Of a stretch of 64,000 bases of DNA, positions 1-9,562 are shown piece by piece. A model generated the notes under the pieces. The model was not told the DNA's origin. It made no database searches and saw only the letters and a list, made by a program, of their open reading frames with translations. The stretch is taken from NCBI GenBank assembly GCA_022009975.1, contig CP091733.1:1257001-1321000 (forward strand), read 5' to 3'. Positions within the stretch are counted from its first letter, which is position 1. Each line of letters opens with the position of its first letter. Made by a program: the position numbers and the translations under genes. The stretch is from Phocaeicola vulgatus. Its GTDB lineage: Bacteria; Bacteroidota; Bacteroidia; Bacteroidales; Tannerellaceae.

Positions 1-449
1 TCCCAATAATTGCGTTACATCAGTCAAAATAGTATCACCTTTGTTGGCACGTTGCACGATGACTTGGTTAGTTTGCCGCTCATGCCCGCAAAACAGAAGT
101 TTCCGTTTGTTTAGATTGCTGACAAATATAGGATATGCGATTACATCCGCCTCTTCCTTTTTCAGCATCTCCACCATTTCCAAAGTACTTTGTGCGATTT
201 GATTTCCAGTTGCAGCCCTTGTGATTTTGCGAAATCTTTGATTAACTCATACTCATAACCCATAGGTTGCATCTTGTATTGGAAATAAGAGGTCGAACTA
301 TAAAGGGTAACAGCCGTCAAAACGCCCTTTTCTTTCACTTCGGGGAAGTCGTATGAATTTGCGCTATCACTTTCTTGTCCGTTCTGCCGAGGCGAACAAC
401 AAGTGAACAACAACAGATAAGCCAAGAAAGTGATAACGACTCTATTCAT
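1..449 (-). CDS. mltF: MltF-like lytic transglycosylase lipoprotein (partial, frameshifted)
   Basis: The N-terminal part of an outer-membrane-linked murein transglycosylase with a solute-binding-protein (SBP_bac_3) domain. The start gives MNRVVITF, a hydrophobic stretch, then a lipobox-like FTCCS, so it is probably a lipoprotein. The text around KEKGVLTAVTLYSSTSYF and MGYEYELIKDFAKSQGL is typical of the SBP domain in MltF proteins. The long frame breaks near position 190. Reading on in the shifted frame gives MVEMLKKEEADVIAYPIF and continues to the window edge, so one indel splits an otherwise good gene. The C-terminal SLT catalytic domain lies beyond position 1 and cannot be seen. The MltF assignment rests on the lipoprotein plus SBP architecture; a plain amino-acid-binding lipoprotein is the alternative. 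Confidence 0.7.
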
Positions 450-461
450 ACATTATTAATA

Positions 462-1891
462 TTAAGGATTGTCAGATTTGTCACGAAGTTCCAACAGCAC
501 AACATTCTCCACATGATGCGTATGCGGGAACATATCCACCGGTTGGACTTTCTTCACGGCATATGCAACATCCAACAGATTCAAATCGCGCGCTTGCGTG
601 GCAGGATTGCAACTAACATACACAATCCGTCTAGGACGTGCAAATAGGATTGTCTTGATTACATCGTCATGCATTCCTGCACGTGGTGGGTCGGTAATGA
701 TGACATCCGGCCTGCCGTGCTCATTGATGAAATCCTGTGTCAAGATATCCTTCATGTCACCAGCAAAGAAAGCGTGTTTTCAATCTGGTTCAAAGCAGAA
801 TTGACTTTTGCATCTTCGATTGCTTCCGGGACATACTCGATACCGATAACTTTTTTCGCCTGACGAGATACAAAATTGGCGATGGTTCCGGTTCCCGTGT
901 AAAGGTCATAGACCAATTCATTCCCCGTGAGCTGGGCAAATGAGCGGGCCACCTTATACAAGTTATATGCTTGCTCGCTATTTGTCTGGTAGAACGATTT
1001 AGGGCCGACCTTGAATTTCAAGCCTTCCATCTCTTCGATGATATGGTCTTTCCCTTTGAACACAAGCACCTCTTGGTCGGTTATCGTATCGTTGCATTTC
1101 TCGTTGATAACATATAACAAAGAAGTGATTTGCGGGAATTTGTCAGCGATATAAGAGAGCAATGCTTCCCGTTTCTCTTTGTCTTCGTGATAAAACACAA
1201 CTACCACCATCAAATCACCTGTCGAAGCTGTGCGAATCATCAAGGTACGCATGAATCCTTCTTGATTGCGCAAATCGTAGAACGGATAACCTTCATGCGA
1301 CAAGCAATACTCTTTTACAGCCAAGCGTATCTGGTTGGAAATGTCATCCTGCAACCAACATTTATGGATATCCAATACTTTGTCGAACATTCCAGGGATA
1401 TGAAATCCAACGCCGTTCATGCAATCAAATTGCTCGCCGGATTGAACCTGTTCTTCCGTCAGCCATTTCTTGTTTGAAAAGGTATATTCCAACTTGTTAC
1501 GGTAGAACTGAGTATGGACAGAACCCAAAATAGGAAGGATCTCTTCCATCTCTATTTTGCCAATACGTGTCAAGTTGTCGATAACCTGCTTGTGTTTATA
1601 GCGGATTTGTGCCTCGTAAGGCAAATGCTGCCATTTGCAACCACCGCACACACCGAAATGTTCACAGAAAGGGACTGCACGTTCTTTGGCATATTCATGG
1701 ATAGCAACCACTTTCCCTTCCGCATAATTATGGCGTTTGCGTAGCAATTGAATGTCTACGACATCACCCGGAGCAGCATAAGGGACAAAAACCACCATGT
1801 CATCTACTCTTGCCAAAGCTTTTCCTTCGGCTGCAACATCTTTGATAGTTACCTTTTCCAAAATAGGTAACGGTTTCCTTCTACGTGCCAA
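462..1891 (-). CDS. rlmD: 23S rRNA (uracil-5-)-methyltransferase RlmD family (frameshifted)
   Basis: An S-adenosylmethionine-dependent RNA m5U methyltransferase of the RlmD/TrmA group, which modifies ribosomal RNA. An N-terminal TRAM domain (about residues 8-65, IKDVAAEGKALARVDDMVVF) is followed by the cysteines of an iron-sulfur cluster (CEHFGVCGGCKW, about residues 77-88). The SAM-binding part has VYDLYTGTGTIANF. The C-terminal part, in another frame after an indel near 755-775, has DPPRAGMH and the catalytic VSCNPAT loop. Summed length is about 475 residues, normal for the family. It lies 32 bp downstream of the MFS gene on the same strand. The RlmD versus RlmCD or TrmA distinction cannot be settled from the sequence alone. 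Confidence 0.9.
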
Positions 1892-1923
1892 TTGTTATAC
1901 TGTTTTTAATATTCGTATTTGCT

Positions 1924-3282
1924 TTATTTTTTGATATTCGGCAATTCCAATCCGTAACCTTTGATTTTGTCTTCACGTTTCAGCAATAAAGCGACGCCTA
2001 ATGCCAAGATACCGAAGCACATGAAAATAATCATAGGCAATGTGTAATCATAAGCCGGACCACCGTTGCTGTTGTCTAACTTGCAATATTTGTCCAAAAC
2101 CCAACCAATCAAAGCTGGTACGCCCATCAATCCCCAGTTCTGAACCCAGAAAATCAAAGCGTATGCTGTTCCCAACTGCTTTTCCGGGATAATCTTTGGA
2201 ACAGAAGGCCACATGGCAGACGGAACCAAAGAAAAGGCAATACCCAATATGATCATGATAATGGTTGCAAACCACCAAACGTTCAAGAGTGGAGATGCGA
2301 ACAATAAATGGACACCTATCAACATAACAGCTCCAAAGACCATAATGGTTGCGCCTTTACCGTTTCTGTCATACAAGTTTCCGAAGAACGGAGTCAAGAA
2401 CAGAGTTCCTAATGGCAACAAACTTGGGATAAAGCCTGCTAATTCTTGGTCTACATTGTATTTGTTTACCATCAAGTCAGTCGCATATTTAAGGAATGGG
2501 AACACTGCAGAGTAGAATAATACACAAAGGATAGCAATCAACCAGAAGCCTTTGTTCTTAACAATCAAAAGGACATCGGACACACGGAACGGCTCTTCTG
2601 CCTCTTCTTCTGCGTCTCCCATTGATGCTTCTAATTTACGGTCCATAACTGTATAAACCATAAAGGAAATCGTTCCGATGCAAAGCATGATCAAGCAGAG
2701 CAATACCGGAGCAGAAACACTTTGGAAATATTTTGCGAACGGAACTGTTACAGCCATCGCCAACATGGTTCCAATTCGGGCAGTTGCCATTTCCAATCCC
2801 ATTGCCAAAGCCATCTCTTTGCCTTTAAACCATTTAACGATGATTTTCGACACGGTGATACCTGCGGTTTCCACACCGACACCAAATATGGCGTAACCAA
2901 CGGAAGCGAATACGACTTGCGCTTTCCAACCCAAAATCACACCATCAGATCCAATATAACCAGCGATTGCTGCATATTTGAGGGCACAACCTATCACCAT
3001 CAAAAGACAAGAGCCCAAACCTGTAAAACGGACACCCATTTTGTCCAAAATCATGCCGCCGAAAATCAGCATCAAGAAGAATACGTTAAACCACCCATAA
3101 GCACTGGTGAAGAAACCGAAGTCGGTACTTGACCAAAGGAGTTCTGATTCCAACATCGGCTTTAATGGAGACATAACGTCCGTTAGAAAGTAGCCACATA
3201 ACATTGAAAAGGCTACAATCGCAAGGGCAGTCCAACGAGCTGCCTTCGAGTCGCTCAATTTTTTTTGAATAATTTCTGTCAT
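1924..3282 (-). CDS. MFS transporter, 12-TM
   Basis: An intact 452-residue major facilitator superfamily permease of the inner membrane. About twelve hydrophobic segments are visible, starting with WTALAIVAFSMLCGYFL (residues about 17-33). An acidic cytoplasmic loop (GDAEEEAEEPF, about residues 222-232) divides the two halves. The loop after TM2 carries the GGMILDKMG motif typical of MFS motif A (GxxxDrxG). The overall look (single MFS domain, paired with core genes in Bacteroidales) is like the MFSD1-type nutrient or dipeptide transporters, but the substrate is not recognisable. The stop codon of folC lies only 1-2 bases away at 3284, so folC and this gene are probably cotranscribed, with rlmD downstream. 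Confidence 0.85.
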   Translation of the reverse strand: MTEIIQKKLSDSKAARWTALAIVAFSMLCGYFLTDVMSPLKPMLESELLWSSTDFGFFTSAYGWFNVFFLMLIFGGMILDKMGVRFTGLGSCLLMVIGCALKYAAIAGYIGSDGVILGWKAQVVFASVGYAIFGVGVETAGITVSKIIVKWFKGKEMALAMGLEMATARIGTMLAMAVTVPFAKYFQSVSAPVLLCLIMLCIGTISFMVYTVMDRKLEASMGDAEEEAEEPFRVSDVLLIVKNKGFWLIAILCVLFYSAVFPFLKYATDLMVNKYNVDQELAGFIPSLLPLGTLFLTPFFGNLYDRNGKGATIMVFGAVMLIGVHLLFASPLLNVWWFATIIMIILGIAFSLVPSAMWPSVPKIIPEKQLGTAYALIFWVQNWGLMGVPALIGWVLDKYCKLDNSNGGPAYDYTLPMIIFMCFGILALGVALLLKREDKIKGYGLELPNIKK

Positions 3283-3283
3283 A

Positions 3284-4601
3284 TTAATTAGTTTTTAAAT
3301 TTAAAATGTCTGCATGTTCCAATGCGTCCGCCACGATAAACGTACTTCCGCCAATAAAAATAAAATCTTCAGGAGAAGCATCTGTCATGGCTTGTTGCAC
3401 GGCGTCTGTTACTTGTCCGTAGGCATTTCCTACCAACCCATGTCCTGCTGCTTGTTGGGCAAACTCTTCCGTCGGCATTGCGCGGGGAATAGAGGCTTGC
3501 GTAAAGTAATAGACAGCATTTTTGGGCATCATGGCCAATACTCCGTTGATGTCTTTATCATTGACCATGCCAACAACCATCCGTAGCCTTTTGCAACGTT
3601 TCGCTTCAGAGGTTAATTGCTGTGACAAATATTCCCAGCCACCTGTGTTGTGTCCCGTATCACAAATGACTTTCGGCGCATCATGCAATTTCTGCCATCT
3701 TCCCATTAATCCGGTAAGTTCCACGACATGGGCAAATCCTTCTTTTACAGCTGATTCTGGTATTTGTATCTCTTTGTGGCTATTTAATACTTCAATGGCG
3801 GCAAGGACTGTTGCCGTATTATGTTCTTGAATCTTTCCACCCAATTCACCCGTTAATGTCCCGAACAGGCGCGTTTGGTAATGCCATTGCCCATCATCTC
3901 CTAATTCACTGGAAAGAATAGGATTCATTTGCATAGAAGCAAACAGGGGAGAGCCTGTCTGCTCCGCCTTCTCTTGGAAAACCTGCATCACTTCGGGTTG
4001 GTACACGTCTCCGATTACAACCGGAACGCCTGGTTTGATGATGCCCGCCTTTTCAGATGCAATCGCTTCCAACGTGTCTCCCAAGAACTGCACATGATCT
4101 TTGCTGATGTTGGTGATGACACTTAGGATAGGAGTGATGATGTTGGTGCTATCTAACCTTCCACCCAAGCCCACTTCTATTATGGCATAATCAACCTTCA
4201 TGTCACGGAAATAAGCAAGAGCCATAGTTGATGTCAATTCAAAGAAAGAGGGGTCATGCGGTTCGAATAGGGAACGGTATTTCAATAAAGTTGACTACAT
4301 ATTCTTTTGATATGCAGATTCCATTCACTCGGATCCGTTCCCTGAAATCCACCAAATGCGGGGAGGTAAACAGTCCGACTTTATAACCTGCTTGTTGTAA
4401 GATAGCTGCTAACAAATGGCTGGTAGAACCTTTGCCGTTTGTTCCGCCAACGTGTATCGTCTTATAGGCCGTATGAGGATTACCTAAATAGTTGTCTAAC
4501 GCTATACTGGTATCCAATCCCGGCTTGTAAGCAGAAGCACCACTGCGTTGAAACACAGGAATGCTGGTAAATAAATAATCTAATGTTTCTTCGTATGTCA
4601 T
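3284..4601 (-). CDS. folC: Folylpolyglutamate synthase / dihydrofolate synthase (frameshifted)
   Basis: An ATP-dependent Mur-ligase-family enzyme that adds glutamate to folates. The chosen start, MTYEETLDYLF at 4601, sits about 24 bp from a TAAGTTTG promoter element. The P-loop reads HVGGTNGKGSTSH (residues about 50-62), followed by FTSPHLVDFRERI. After an indel near 4260-4285 the frame continues with the family signature VGLGGRLDSTN, then ISKDHVQFLG and SEKAGIIKPG. The C-terminal ligase domain has DTGHNTGGW in place of the usual DGAHN. Total length is about 438 residues, as expected. The break falls in a conserved region of an essential gene, which argues for sequencing error. Confidence 0.92.
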
Positions 4602-4624
4602 TTTTGCGATTATAATATTAGGGA

Positions 4625-4632
4625 CAAACTTA
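4625..4632 (-). promoter_or_regulatory. Bacteroidetes -7 element TAAGTTTG upstream of folC
   Basis: On the minus strand this octamer fits the Bacteroidetes TAnnTTTG consensus and lies 24 bp before the folC start. No clear -33 element was identified. Confidence 0.5.
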
Positions 4633-4808
4633 ATTAAAAAAATATCTGAAAATTTAGGCAAATAGACCAAAAAAACTGATAGATTATTTCTCTTGACTTC
4701 GTCATTGCGCCTTCCAAAATTCTTCTTCTAAGAGTTTTAAGGCGAGTTTGAGGATTTTAGAACTATCTCATTATAAACGTTTTTCAATTTTGTTAATAGT
4801 GGCATTTT

Positions 4809-4912
4809 AAAACATACCGTTGTTTTGAAAAAAACATTGGACGTTTTTGAAAAAACATTGGACGTTTTCAAAAATTCCTCGTGATGTTTTTGAAAAAACA
4901 ACGGTATGTTTT
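4809..4912. repeat. 18-bp perfect inverted repeat enclosing GGACGTTTT direct repeats
   Basis: In the gene-free stretch 4633-5037, the arm AAAACATACCGTTGTTTT (4809-4826) is matched exactly by its reverse complement at 4895-4912. The 68-bp interior holds two copies of an ACATTGGACGTTTT unit (near 4844 and 4855). Beyond it, similar TGTTTTTTCGA-type pieces continue to about 4940. Only the htpG terminator follows. Similar short-repeat clusters recur elsewhere in this window (34036-34200). Confidence 0.75.
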
Positions 4913-4963
4913 TTTTGATGTTTTCGACATGTTTTTTCGATGGGTTTGGGCACTATTTTACAC

Positions 4964-5003
4964 TAAAAAGGGCTGCATCAAAACTTTCGTTTTGACACAG
5001 CCC
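4964..5003 (-). terminator. Rho-independent terminator of htpG
   Basis: The arms GGGCTG-TCAAAA and TTTTGA-CAGCCC form a strong hairpin with a CTTTCG loop. On the minus strand it is followed by CTTTTTAG. It lies just past the htpG stop codon. Confidence 0.8.
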
Positions 5004-5037
5004 CATATGGTTTAGTTATTATCAATGAATCAAGCTA

Positions 5038-7081
5038 TCAATGAATCAATTGAACGCTTCGTTTGATGAAGTTGCTCAATGCTTCACCTTTCAACAAACC
5101 GTTGCTTAACAAAGCCAAGTCGATTAACTGGCTGACTTTATTGTTACCGGCAGCATATTCCGCAATGACTTTATTGCAATTAACTCGCAATTCCGCAATT
5201 TTATTGTTGGTGTTCGTCATATCTTCTTTCAGCCTCAGTGATTTCTTCTTCTTTCTTGGCGTTTTGCGTTGTACGCAAGTCATCTTGGCGAGCTTTCCAG
5301 CCTTTCATATCAGCCAAGATAGGTTGAAGTTTGTCTGCACATGCCTGTTCCTCATCATTTAAGATGTCCTTAATCAAAGCATGGTCTGTATTAACTACCA
5401 AATTGTAGCTGTCAGGCAATTCTCCGTAGAAAGACATGCCCGGTTGCATAGCTGACATTTGGCGCATACGGCGCATATATTCACCCTGAGTCAAAACCAC
5501 AGGATTGGCATTTCGCCTAAAGCCTCAAGAGTAACCATGAAGTCTGCCTTCTCAATCTTAGGCATTTGGCTCTTGAATACTTCCTGCAAAGCCTCTTTTT
5601 GTTCCTCAGACAAATCAACCTTGCTGGAGTCTTCTTTAGCGATAAGACGGTCTATCGTGTCGCTGTCTACACGGACAAAACGAACTTTTTCCCATTTCTG
5701 TTCTAACTGGCCGATAGCATGGACATCCAATTGACCGTTCATAACCAATACGCTATAGCCCTTATCCTTAGCAGCTTGTATATAGCTATATTGTTCGTCT
5801 TTGTTTGTTGTGTACAAATAAACCAATGTACCGTCCTTGTCCGTTTGGTTCTCTTTGATCAATGTTTTGTATTCCTCGAATGTGAAATACTTGTCATCAA
5901 TGTCTTTGAACAAGGTAAACTTAGAAGCACGGTCAAAGAATTTATCGTCTGTCAACATACCATATTGGATGAACAGTTTCAAGAAATCCCATTTCTTCAA
6001 ATTGCTTTCTGTCACTCTTGAAAATCTCTTCCAAACGGTCTGCCACTTTTTTCGTAATGTGATTGGATATCTTCTTTACATTCTGGTCGCTCTGCAAATA
6101 TGAACGGGAAACATTTAACGGAATATCTGGAGAATCAATTACACCATGCAGCAATGTAAGGAATTCTGGTACAATACCTTCCACTGAATCTGTCACGAAC
6201 ACTTGATTGCAATATAATTGAATCTTGTTACGATGCAGGTCTATATTGCTCTTAATACGTGGGAAATAGAGGATACCGGTCAAATTGAACGGATAATCGA
6301 CATTCAAATGAATCCAGAACAAAGGTTCTTCTGACATTGGATACAATTCCTGGTAGAATTTTTTATAGTCCTCATCTTTCAATTCAGAAGGTTTGCGAAC
6401 CCATGCCGGAGTCGTATCGTTTACGATGTTGTCTTCATCCGTATCCACGTATTTACCATCTTTCCATTCCTGTTTTTTGCCGAAAGCAATAGGAATAGGC
6501 AAGAAACGGCAATATTTAGTCAACAATCCTTGAATCTTTTGCTGGTTCAAGAAATCCTTGTTTTCATCATCAATATAAAGGATAATATCGGTTCCTCGGT
6601 CGGCTTTCTCAGTCTCTTCCAATGAGTAAGTAGGAGTTCCGTCACAACTCCATTTGACAGCTGGAGCGTCTTTATATGATTTGGTGACAATTTCTACTTT
6701 TTTGGAAACCATGAATGATGAATAGAATCCCAAACCGAAATGTCCGATAATGGCAGCTGCATCGTTTTTATATTTCTCTACAAACTCTTCAGCTCCGGAA
6801 AATGCTATCTGGTTGATGTATTTATCAATCTCTTCGGCAGTCATTCCGATACCACGGTCGGAAATTGTAATCGTATTCTCGTCAAATTTTACTCGTACTG
6901 TCAAATCGCCCAATTCTCCTTTAAATTCTCCAACAGAAGCAAGGGTTTTAATCTTTTGGGTTGCATCAACAGCGTTTGAAACCAATTCACGTAAAAAAAT
7001 CTCATGATCGCTGTATAAAAACTTCTTGATAATCGGAAATATGTTTTCACTCGTTACTCCGATATTGCCATTTTTATTCAT
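5038..7081 (-). CDS. htpG: Molecular chaperone HtpG (Hsp90), three frameshifts
   Basis: A cytosolic ATP-dependent Hsp90 chaperone. The GHKL ATPase domain is intact in the first 379 codons: FLRELVSNAVDAT (the usual SNASDA position reads SNAVDA), ISDRGIGMTAEEID, and GHFGLGFYSSFMVS. The middle domain continues with FPRIKSNIDLHRNKIQLYCN and VPEFLTLLHGVIDSPDIPLN. Indels near 5985, 5495 and 5240 move the remainder through three further frames, ending in KGEALSNFIKRSVQLI. The summed length, 681 codons, is normal for the Bacteroidetes form. The gene is single, with a promoter-like TAGATTTG at 7134-7141 and a terminator at 4964-5003. Its downstream breaks fit the window-wide indel problem. Confidence 0.93.
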
Positions 7082-7133
7082 ATCTTATTCCTTTCTTATT
7101 ATTTACAATGTATATTATATTAATGTAAGATTA

Positions 7134-7141
7134 CAAATCTA
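7134..7141 (-). promoter_or_regulatory. -7 element TAGATTTG upstream of htpG
   Basis: Matches TAnnTTTG on the minus strand, 53 bp upstream of the htpG start. This would leave a leader of about 45 nt. Confidence 0.4.
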
Positions 7142-7267
7142 TTTTTCCAATCAGCAAATTAAATACCATTTAGGCTAAATCATAAAATTCCTGCCATAAT
7201 TACATTTGTGGAAGCAAATTTGTCATTTCTTTTGCTCTGTTGTCATTGTTATTCGTTTTTACCACCA

Positions 7268-7295
7268 TCATCGCATAATCACCATTTAGTTAAAT
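7268..7295 (+). other. attL, dif-like XerCD site
   Basis: The left arm is TCATCGCATAA (7268-7278), the core TCACCA (7279-7284) and the right arm TTTAGTTAAAT (7285-7295). The left arm ends in GCATAA, as in the E. coli dif XerC arm, and the right arm resembles the XerD arm. The core is identical to that of attR at 12063-12090. Confidence 0.8.
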
Positions 7296-7303
7296 AGAAA
7301 TTT

Positions 7304-7543
7304 ATGAAAACGATTTACGATTACATTCAGTTTATAAAAGAGCAATCAGTTCTTAGAGAAGAAATTGCAATGAACCATTATGAAGCAGGTAAGCGAGATT
7401 GTCAAGCAGGATATTATGATAAATGGTATCGTTATAGGTCTGCGGATGATGGTTTCGCCTATGATTTAGGCTGGAATGAGCAAAATAAGATAACCCAGAA
7501 TGAAACGGTTGAATTCCTTGAGTATTCGGTATGGCAAAAATGA
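7304..7543 (+). CDS. Small phage protein of unknown function (79 aa)
   Basis: The first gene after attL, intact, 79 codons. It begins MKTIYDYIQFIKEQSVLREE and contains a tyrosine- and tryptophan-rich centre (DKWYRYRSADDG). I do not recognise a family. The start is only 9 bp from the right arm of attL. The stop overlaps the next gene (ATGA), as is usual in this phage, which supports real translation. The product is mixed-charge, has no membrane segment and is likely cytoplasmic. Confidence 0.65.
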   Translation: MKTIYDYIQFIKEQSVLREEIAMNHYEAGKRDCQAGYYDKWYRYRSADDGFAYDLGWNEQNKITQNETVEFLEYSVWQK

Positions 7544-7710
7544 TGGATGAATATTATCGTGTTGTCGTTTTTTGGTCCGATGGTACAAGTAGGATAGTGT
7601 ATTTTGTAACCCAGCGCAGAAAGTTTAAAGCTGCGTTGCATAAGGTTTTAACTGATGTGCAATTAGAAGAGTATCGAAGGTTTGATTATTATATAGTTTA
7701 TAGAGTATGA
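7540..7710 (+). CDS. Small phage protein of unknown function (56 aa)
   Basis: An ORF of 56 residues linking the 79-aa gene to VP2 by ATGA overlaps at both ends (7540-7543 and 7707-7710). The product begins MMDEYYRVVVFWSDGTSR, continues with a basic stretch (VTQRRKFKAALHK) and ends FDYYIVYRV. The perfect overlaps on both sides are the main evidence. The family is not recognised. The basic middle could bind nucleic acid, but that is only a guess. Confidence 0.65.
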   Translation: MMDEYYRVVVFWSDGTSRIVYFVTQRRKFKAALHKVLTDVQLEEYRRFDYYIVYRV

Positions 7711-8570
7711 ATGCTATGATTGGTGCTGGTATTTTGTCTGGTGTTGGTTCTCTTTTTGGTAGTGGTTTTAGTTCTGGAATGTCTTATCGTTCAGTTCGTG
7801 ACACTAATAGGACTAATTTACAGATAGCTAAAGAAAATCGAGATTGGCAGAAACAAGAAAATTTAGATGCTTACAATCGTGATATTAAGATGTGGAATCT
7901 GCAGAATCTTTATAATTCGCCATCTGCTCAAATGTCACGTCTTCGGCAAGCTGGGCTTAATCCTAATCTTGTATATGGTAGTGGTTCCGTTGCTGGTAAT
8001 TCAGCTGGTTCTCCACCCGATTATGAACCCGTTCAATCCAAGATGCCGACCATGCAAGCTTACCAGGGCTGGAATCTTGGTATATCTGATGCTGCTTCAC
8101 AGTTTCTTAGTTATAAAATGGCTGCGTCACAGCTTCGAAACCAAGAGGCGCAAAATTCACTTATTCGTGCACAGGCTTCACATGAATCGCTTAAGGCTGC
8201 TAACACTGCTATTTCTACGGCTCGCTCTGATTTTGACCTCCGCATGGCTAATCAGTTAAAGGATGTATCTATTGACCGTGCTATAGCAGAAAAAAACCTT
8301 TTAGAATCTCAGAATGCACAAGGATGGACAAAAGCGAATGAAATGGTTTTGGACTACGAACTTAAGAAAGCGACACAACAAAATAATCTCAAATTGTCTG
8401 ATTTGCAGGTTCAGCATTTGAAAGAATCTATCCGTCGTTTGGTTCAAGATAATGATATAGGAGCTTTCCGTAATAGTTTGGAAAAGCAATTTGGAAGTAC
8501 TTCTAATTCTTTGCAAGGTGCTATTATTGGAATGGTAAAGAAAATAATTTCACAATTTTTTAAATTTTAA
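7707..8570 (+). CDS. VP2, DNA pilot protein of the microvirus
   Basis: The minor capsid/pilot protein that escorts the genome into the host cell. It is 287 residues and intact. It has a Gly/Ser-rich, membrane-active start (GAGILSGVGSLFGSGFSSG, residues about 6-24) and then the family hallmark SPSAQMSRLRQAGLNPN (about residues 71-87). A long helical, Gln/Ala-rich region from about residue 130 to 260 (SQLRNQEAQNSLIRAQAS and onward) could form a coiled tube. It ends with a short amphipathic IIGMVKKIISQFFKF. All of these are established features of gokushovirus and Alpavirinae pilot proteins. It overlaps the upstream 56-aa gene by 4 bp. Confidence 0.93.
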   Translation: MNAMIGAGILSGVGSLFGSGFSSGMSYRSVRDTNRTNLQIAKENRDWQKQENLDAYNRDIKMWNLQNLYNSPSAQMSRLRQAGLNPNLVYGSGSVAGNSAGSPPDYEPVQSKMPTMQAYQGWNLGISDAASQFLSYKMAASQLRNQEAQNSLIRAQASHESLKAANTAISTARSDFDLRMANQLKDVSIDRAIAEKNLLESQNAQGWTKANEMVLDYELKKATQQNNLKLSDLQVQHLKESIRRLVQDNDIGAFRNSLEKQFGSTSNSLQGAIIGMVKKIISQFFKF

Positions 8571-8574
8571 AGTT

Positions 8575-8660
8575 ATGAGAAGAAGAAGATTTTTTTGGGA
8601 CGCTCTCGTAGACGTCGTTACCGTCGGTATCGTGTTACTCGTGGTGGTATACGTTTGTAG
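8575..8660 (+). CDS. Arginine-rich VP8-like peptide (frameshifted in a T7 run)
   Basis: As written, the frame opens MRRRRFFW and then becomes non-viral-looking. If the T7 run at about 8590 is read as T8, the frame becomes MRRRRFFLGRSRRRRYRRYR followed by VTRGGIRL, 28 residues ending at TAG 8658-8660. This matches the tiny, extremely basic DNA-binding peptides of microviruses, which help condense the packaged genome. The raw frame would instead encode a hydrophobic tail of 36 residues. The basic version is much more plausible given the many homopolymer indels in the window. It starts 2 bp after the VP2 stop codon. Confidence 0.7.
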
Positions 8661-8681
8661 TATTAATTTAAATTTGATGTT

Positions 8682-8783
8682 ATGAAACCTTTTTGGAAAA
8701 TTTTTGTTACAGTTTTAGAGGTTGTAATTGGTGCTATCAAGGATATCTTTGAAAAGGATTCTCAGCCAGCATTATGTAAGTAA
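8682..8783 (+). CDS. Small hydrophobic phage peptide (33 aa)
   Basis: A 33-residue ORF beginning MKPFWKIFVTVLEVVIGAIK, then a charged tail (DIFEKDSQPALCK). Residues about 6-19 could form one short membrane-associated helix. It overlaps the VP4 start by one base (TAATG at 8781-8785), which argues for translational coupling. The family is not recognised. It could be a membrane or lysis-related peptide, but nothing decides this. Confidence 0.5.
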   Translation: MKPFWKIFVTVLEVVIGAIKDIFEKDSQPALCK

Positions 8784-9562
8784 TGGAATGTCTTCATCCT
8801 CTAAATATGCCTGGTATAGGCTTAGTTCCTTGCGGAAAGTGTGTAAATTGTAGAGTCAATAAGCGTTCAGCGTGGATTTTTCGTTTGCAAAAAGAAGCTC
8901 GTAAATATCCTTTTTCGTTGTTCGTTACTCTTACATATGATGACGAGCATTTACACTTTTTTGGTAATATACCGGTTGTTTGTAAAAGGGACATTCAGCT
9001 TTTTATGAAAAGGATTCGAAAGCGGTATGAGAATTCGGGATTAGTATTTCGCTATTTTTGTGTATCCGAATATGGTAGCGACACTGCGAGACCGCATTAC
9101 CATATGATTTTATTCGGTTTTCCTTTTGGTATTAAGAAGTCTACGGATGTCCTTTTTGATGCTTGGCAAAATGGATTTGTCAAAGTGGAATTGCTTCGTG
9201 ATTCCTCTATTTCTTATGTGGTTAAATACATGTATGAAAATTCTTTTGTTCCTGCTGCTTTGTCCAAGTATAAGGAATATCGAAATTTTATGCTATGTAG
9301 TCGCCGCCCCGGTATAGGTGCTTCATTCTTGGATGATAATATTTGCACTTTTTACCGTTCTAATCCTCGGTCTATTGTTCGTAATTCAAATGGTCTGCCT
9401 ATGGCTATGCCTCGTTATTATAAAGAAAAGCTTTATGACGATGATATGAAAGCCTATTTGCGTGAACGTTCCGCTATGTTTCACGTGGAACAACTTCCAC
9501 AGCATCAGCGACTTACGCACGAGCAATTATTAGATAAACAGGATAGAAAAATCAAATTATGA
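8783..9562 (+). CDS. VP4, rolling-circle replication initiator
   Basis: The microviral HUH endonuclease that nicks the origin and starts rolling-circle replication. It is 259 residues and intact. The N-terminal cysteine motif CGKCVNCRVNKRSAW (about residues 17-31) is typical of the family. The metal-binding HUH motif appears as ARPHYHMILFG (about residues 107-117). The catalytic tyrosine motif is YVVKYMYEN (about residues 153-161). The early segment FVTLTYDDEH is the conserved first Rep motif. The stop overlaps the start of the capsid gene by ATGA (9559-9562). Confidence 0.95.
   Translation: MECLHPLNMPGIGLVPCGKCVNCRVNKRSAWIFRLQKEARKYPFSLFVTLTYDDEHLHFFGNIPVVCKRDIQLFMKRIRKRYENSGLVFRYFCVSEYGSDTARPHYHMILFGFPFGIKKSTDVLFDAWQNGFVKVELLRDSSISYVVKYMYENSFVPAALSKYKEYRNFMLCSRRPGIGASFLDDNICTFYRSNPRSIVRNSNGLPMAMPRYYKEKLYDDDMKAYLRERSAMFHVEQLPQHQRLTHEQLLDKQDRKIKL

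Noticed and set aside
8575..8683. A 36-residue hydrophobic peptide from the raw frame at 8575
   Set aside because: One T added in the T7 run gives a highly basic peptide typical of microviruses, which is much more likely.
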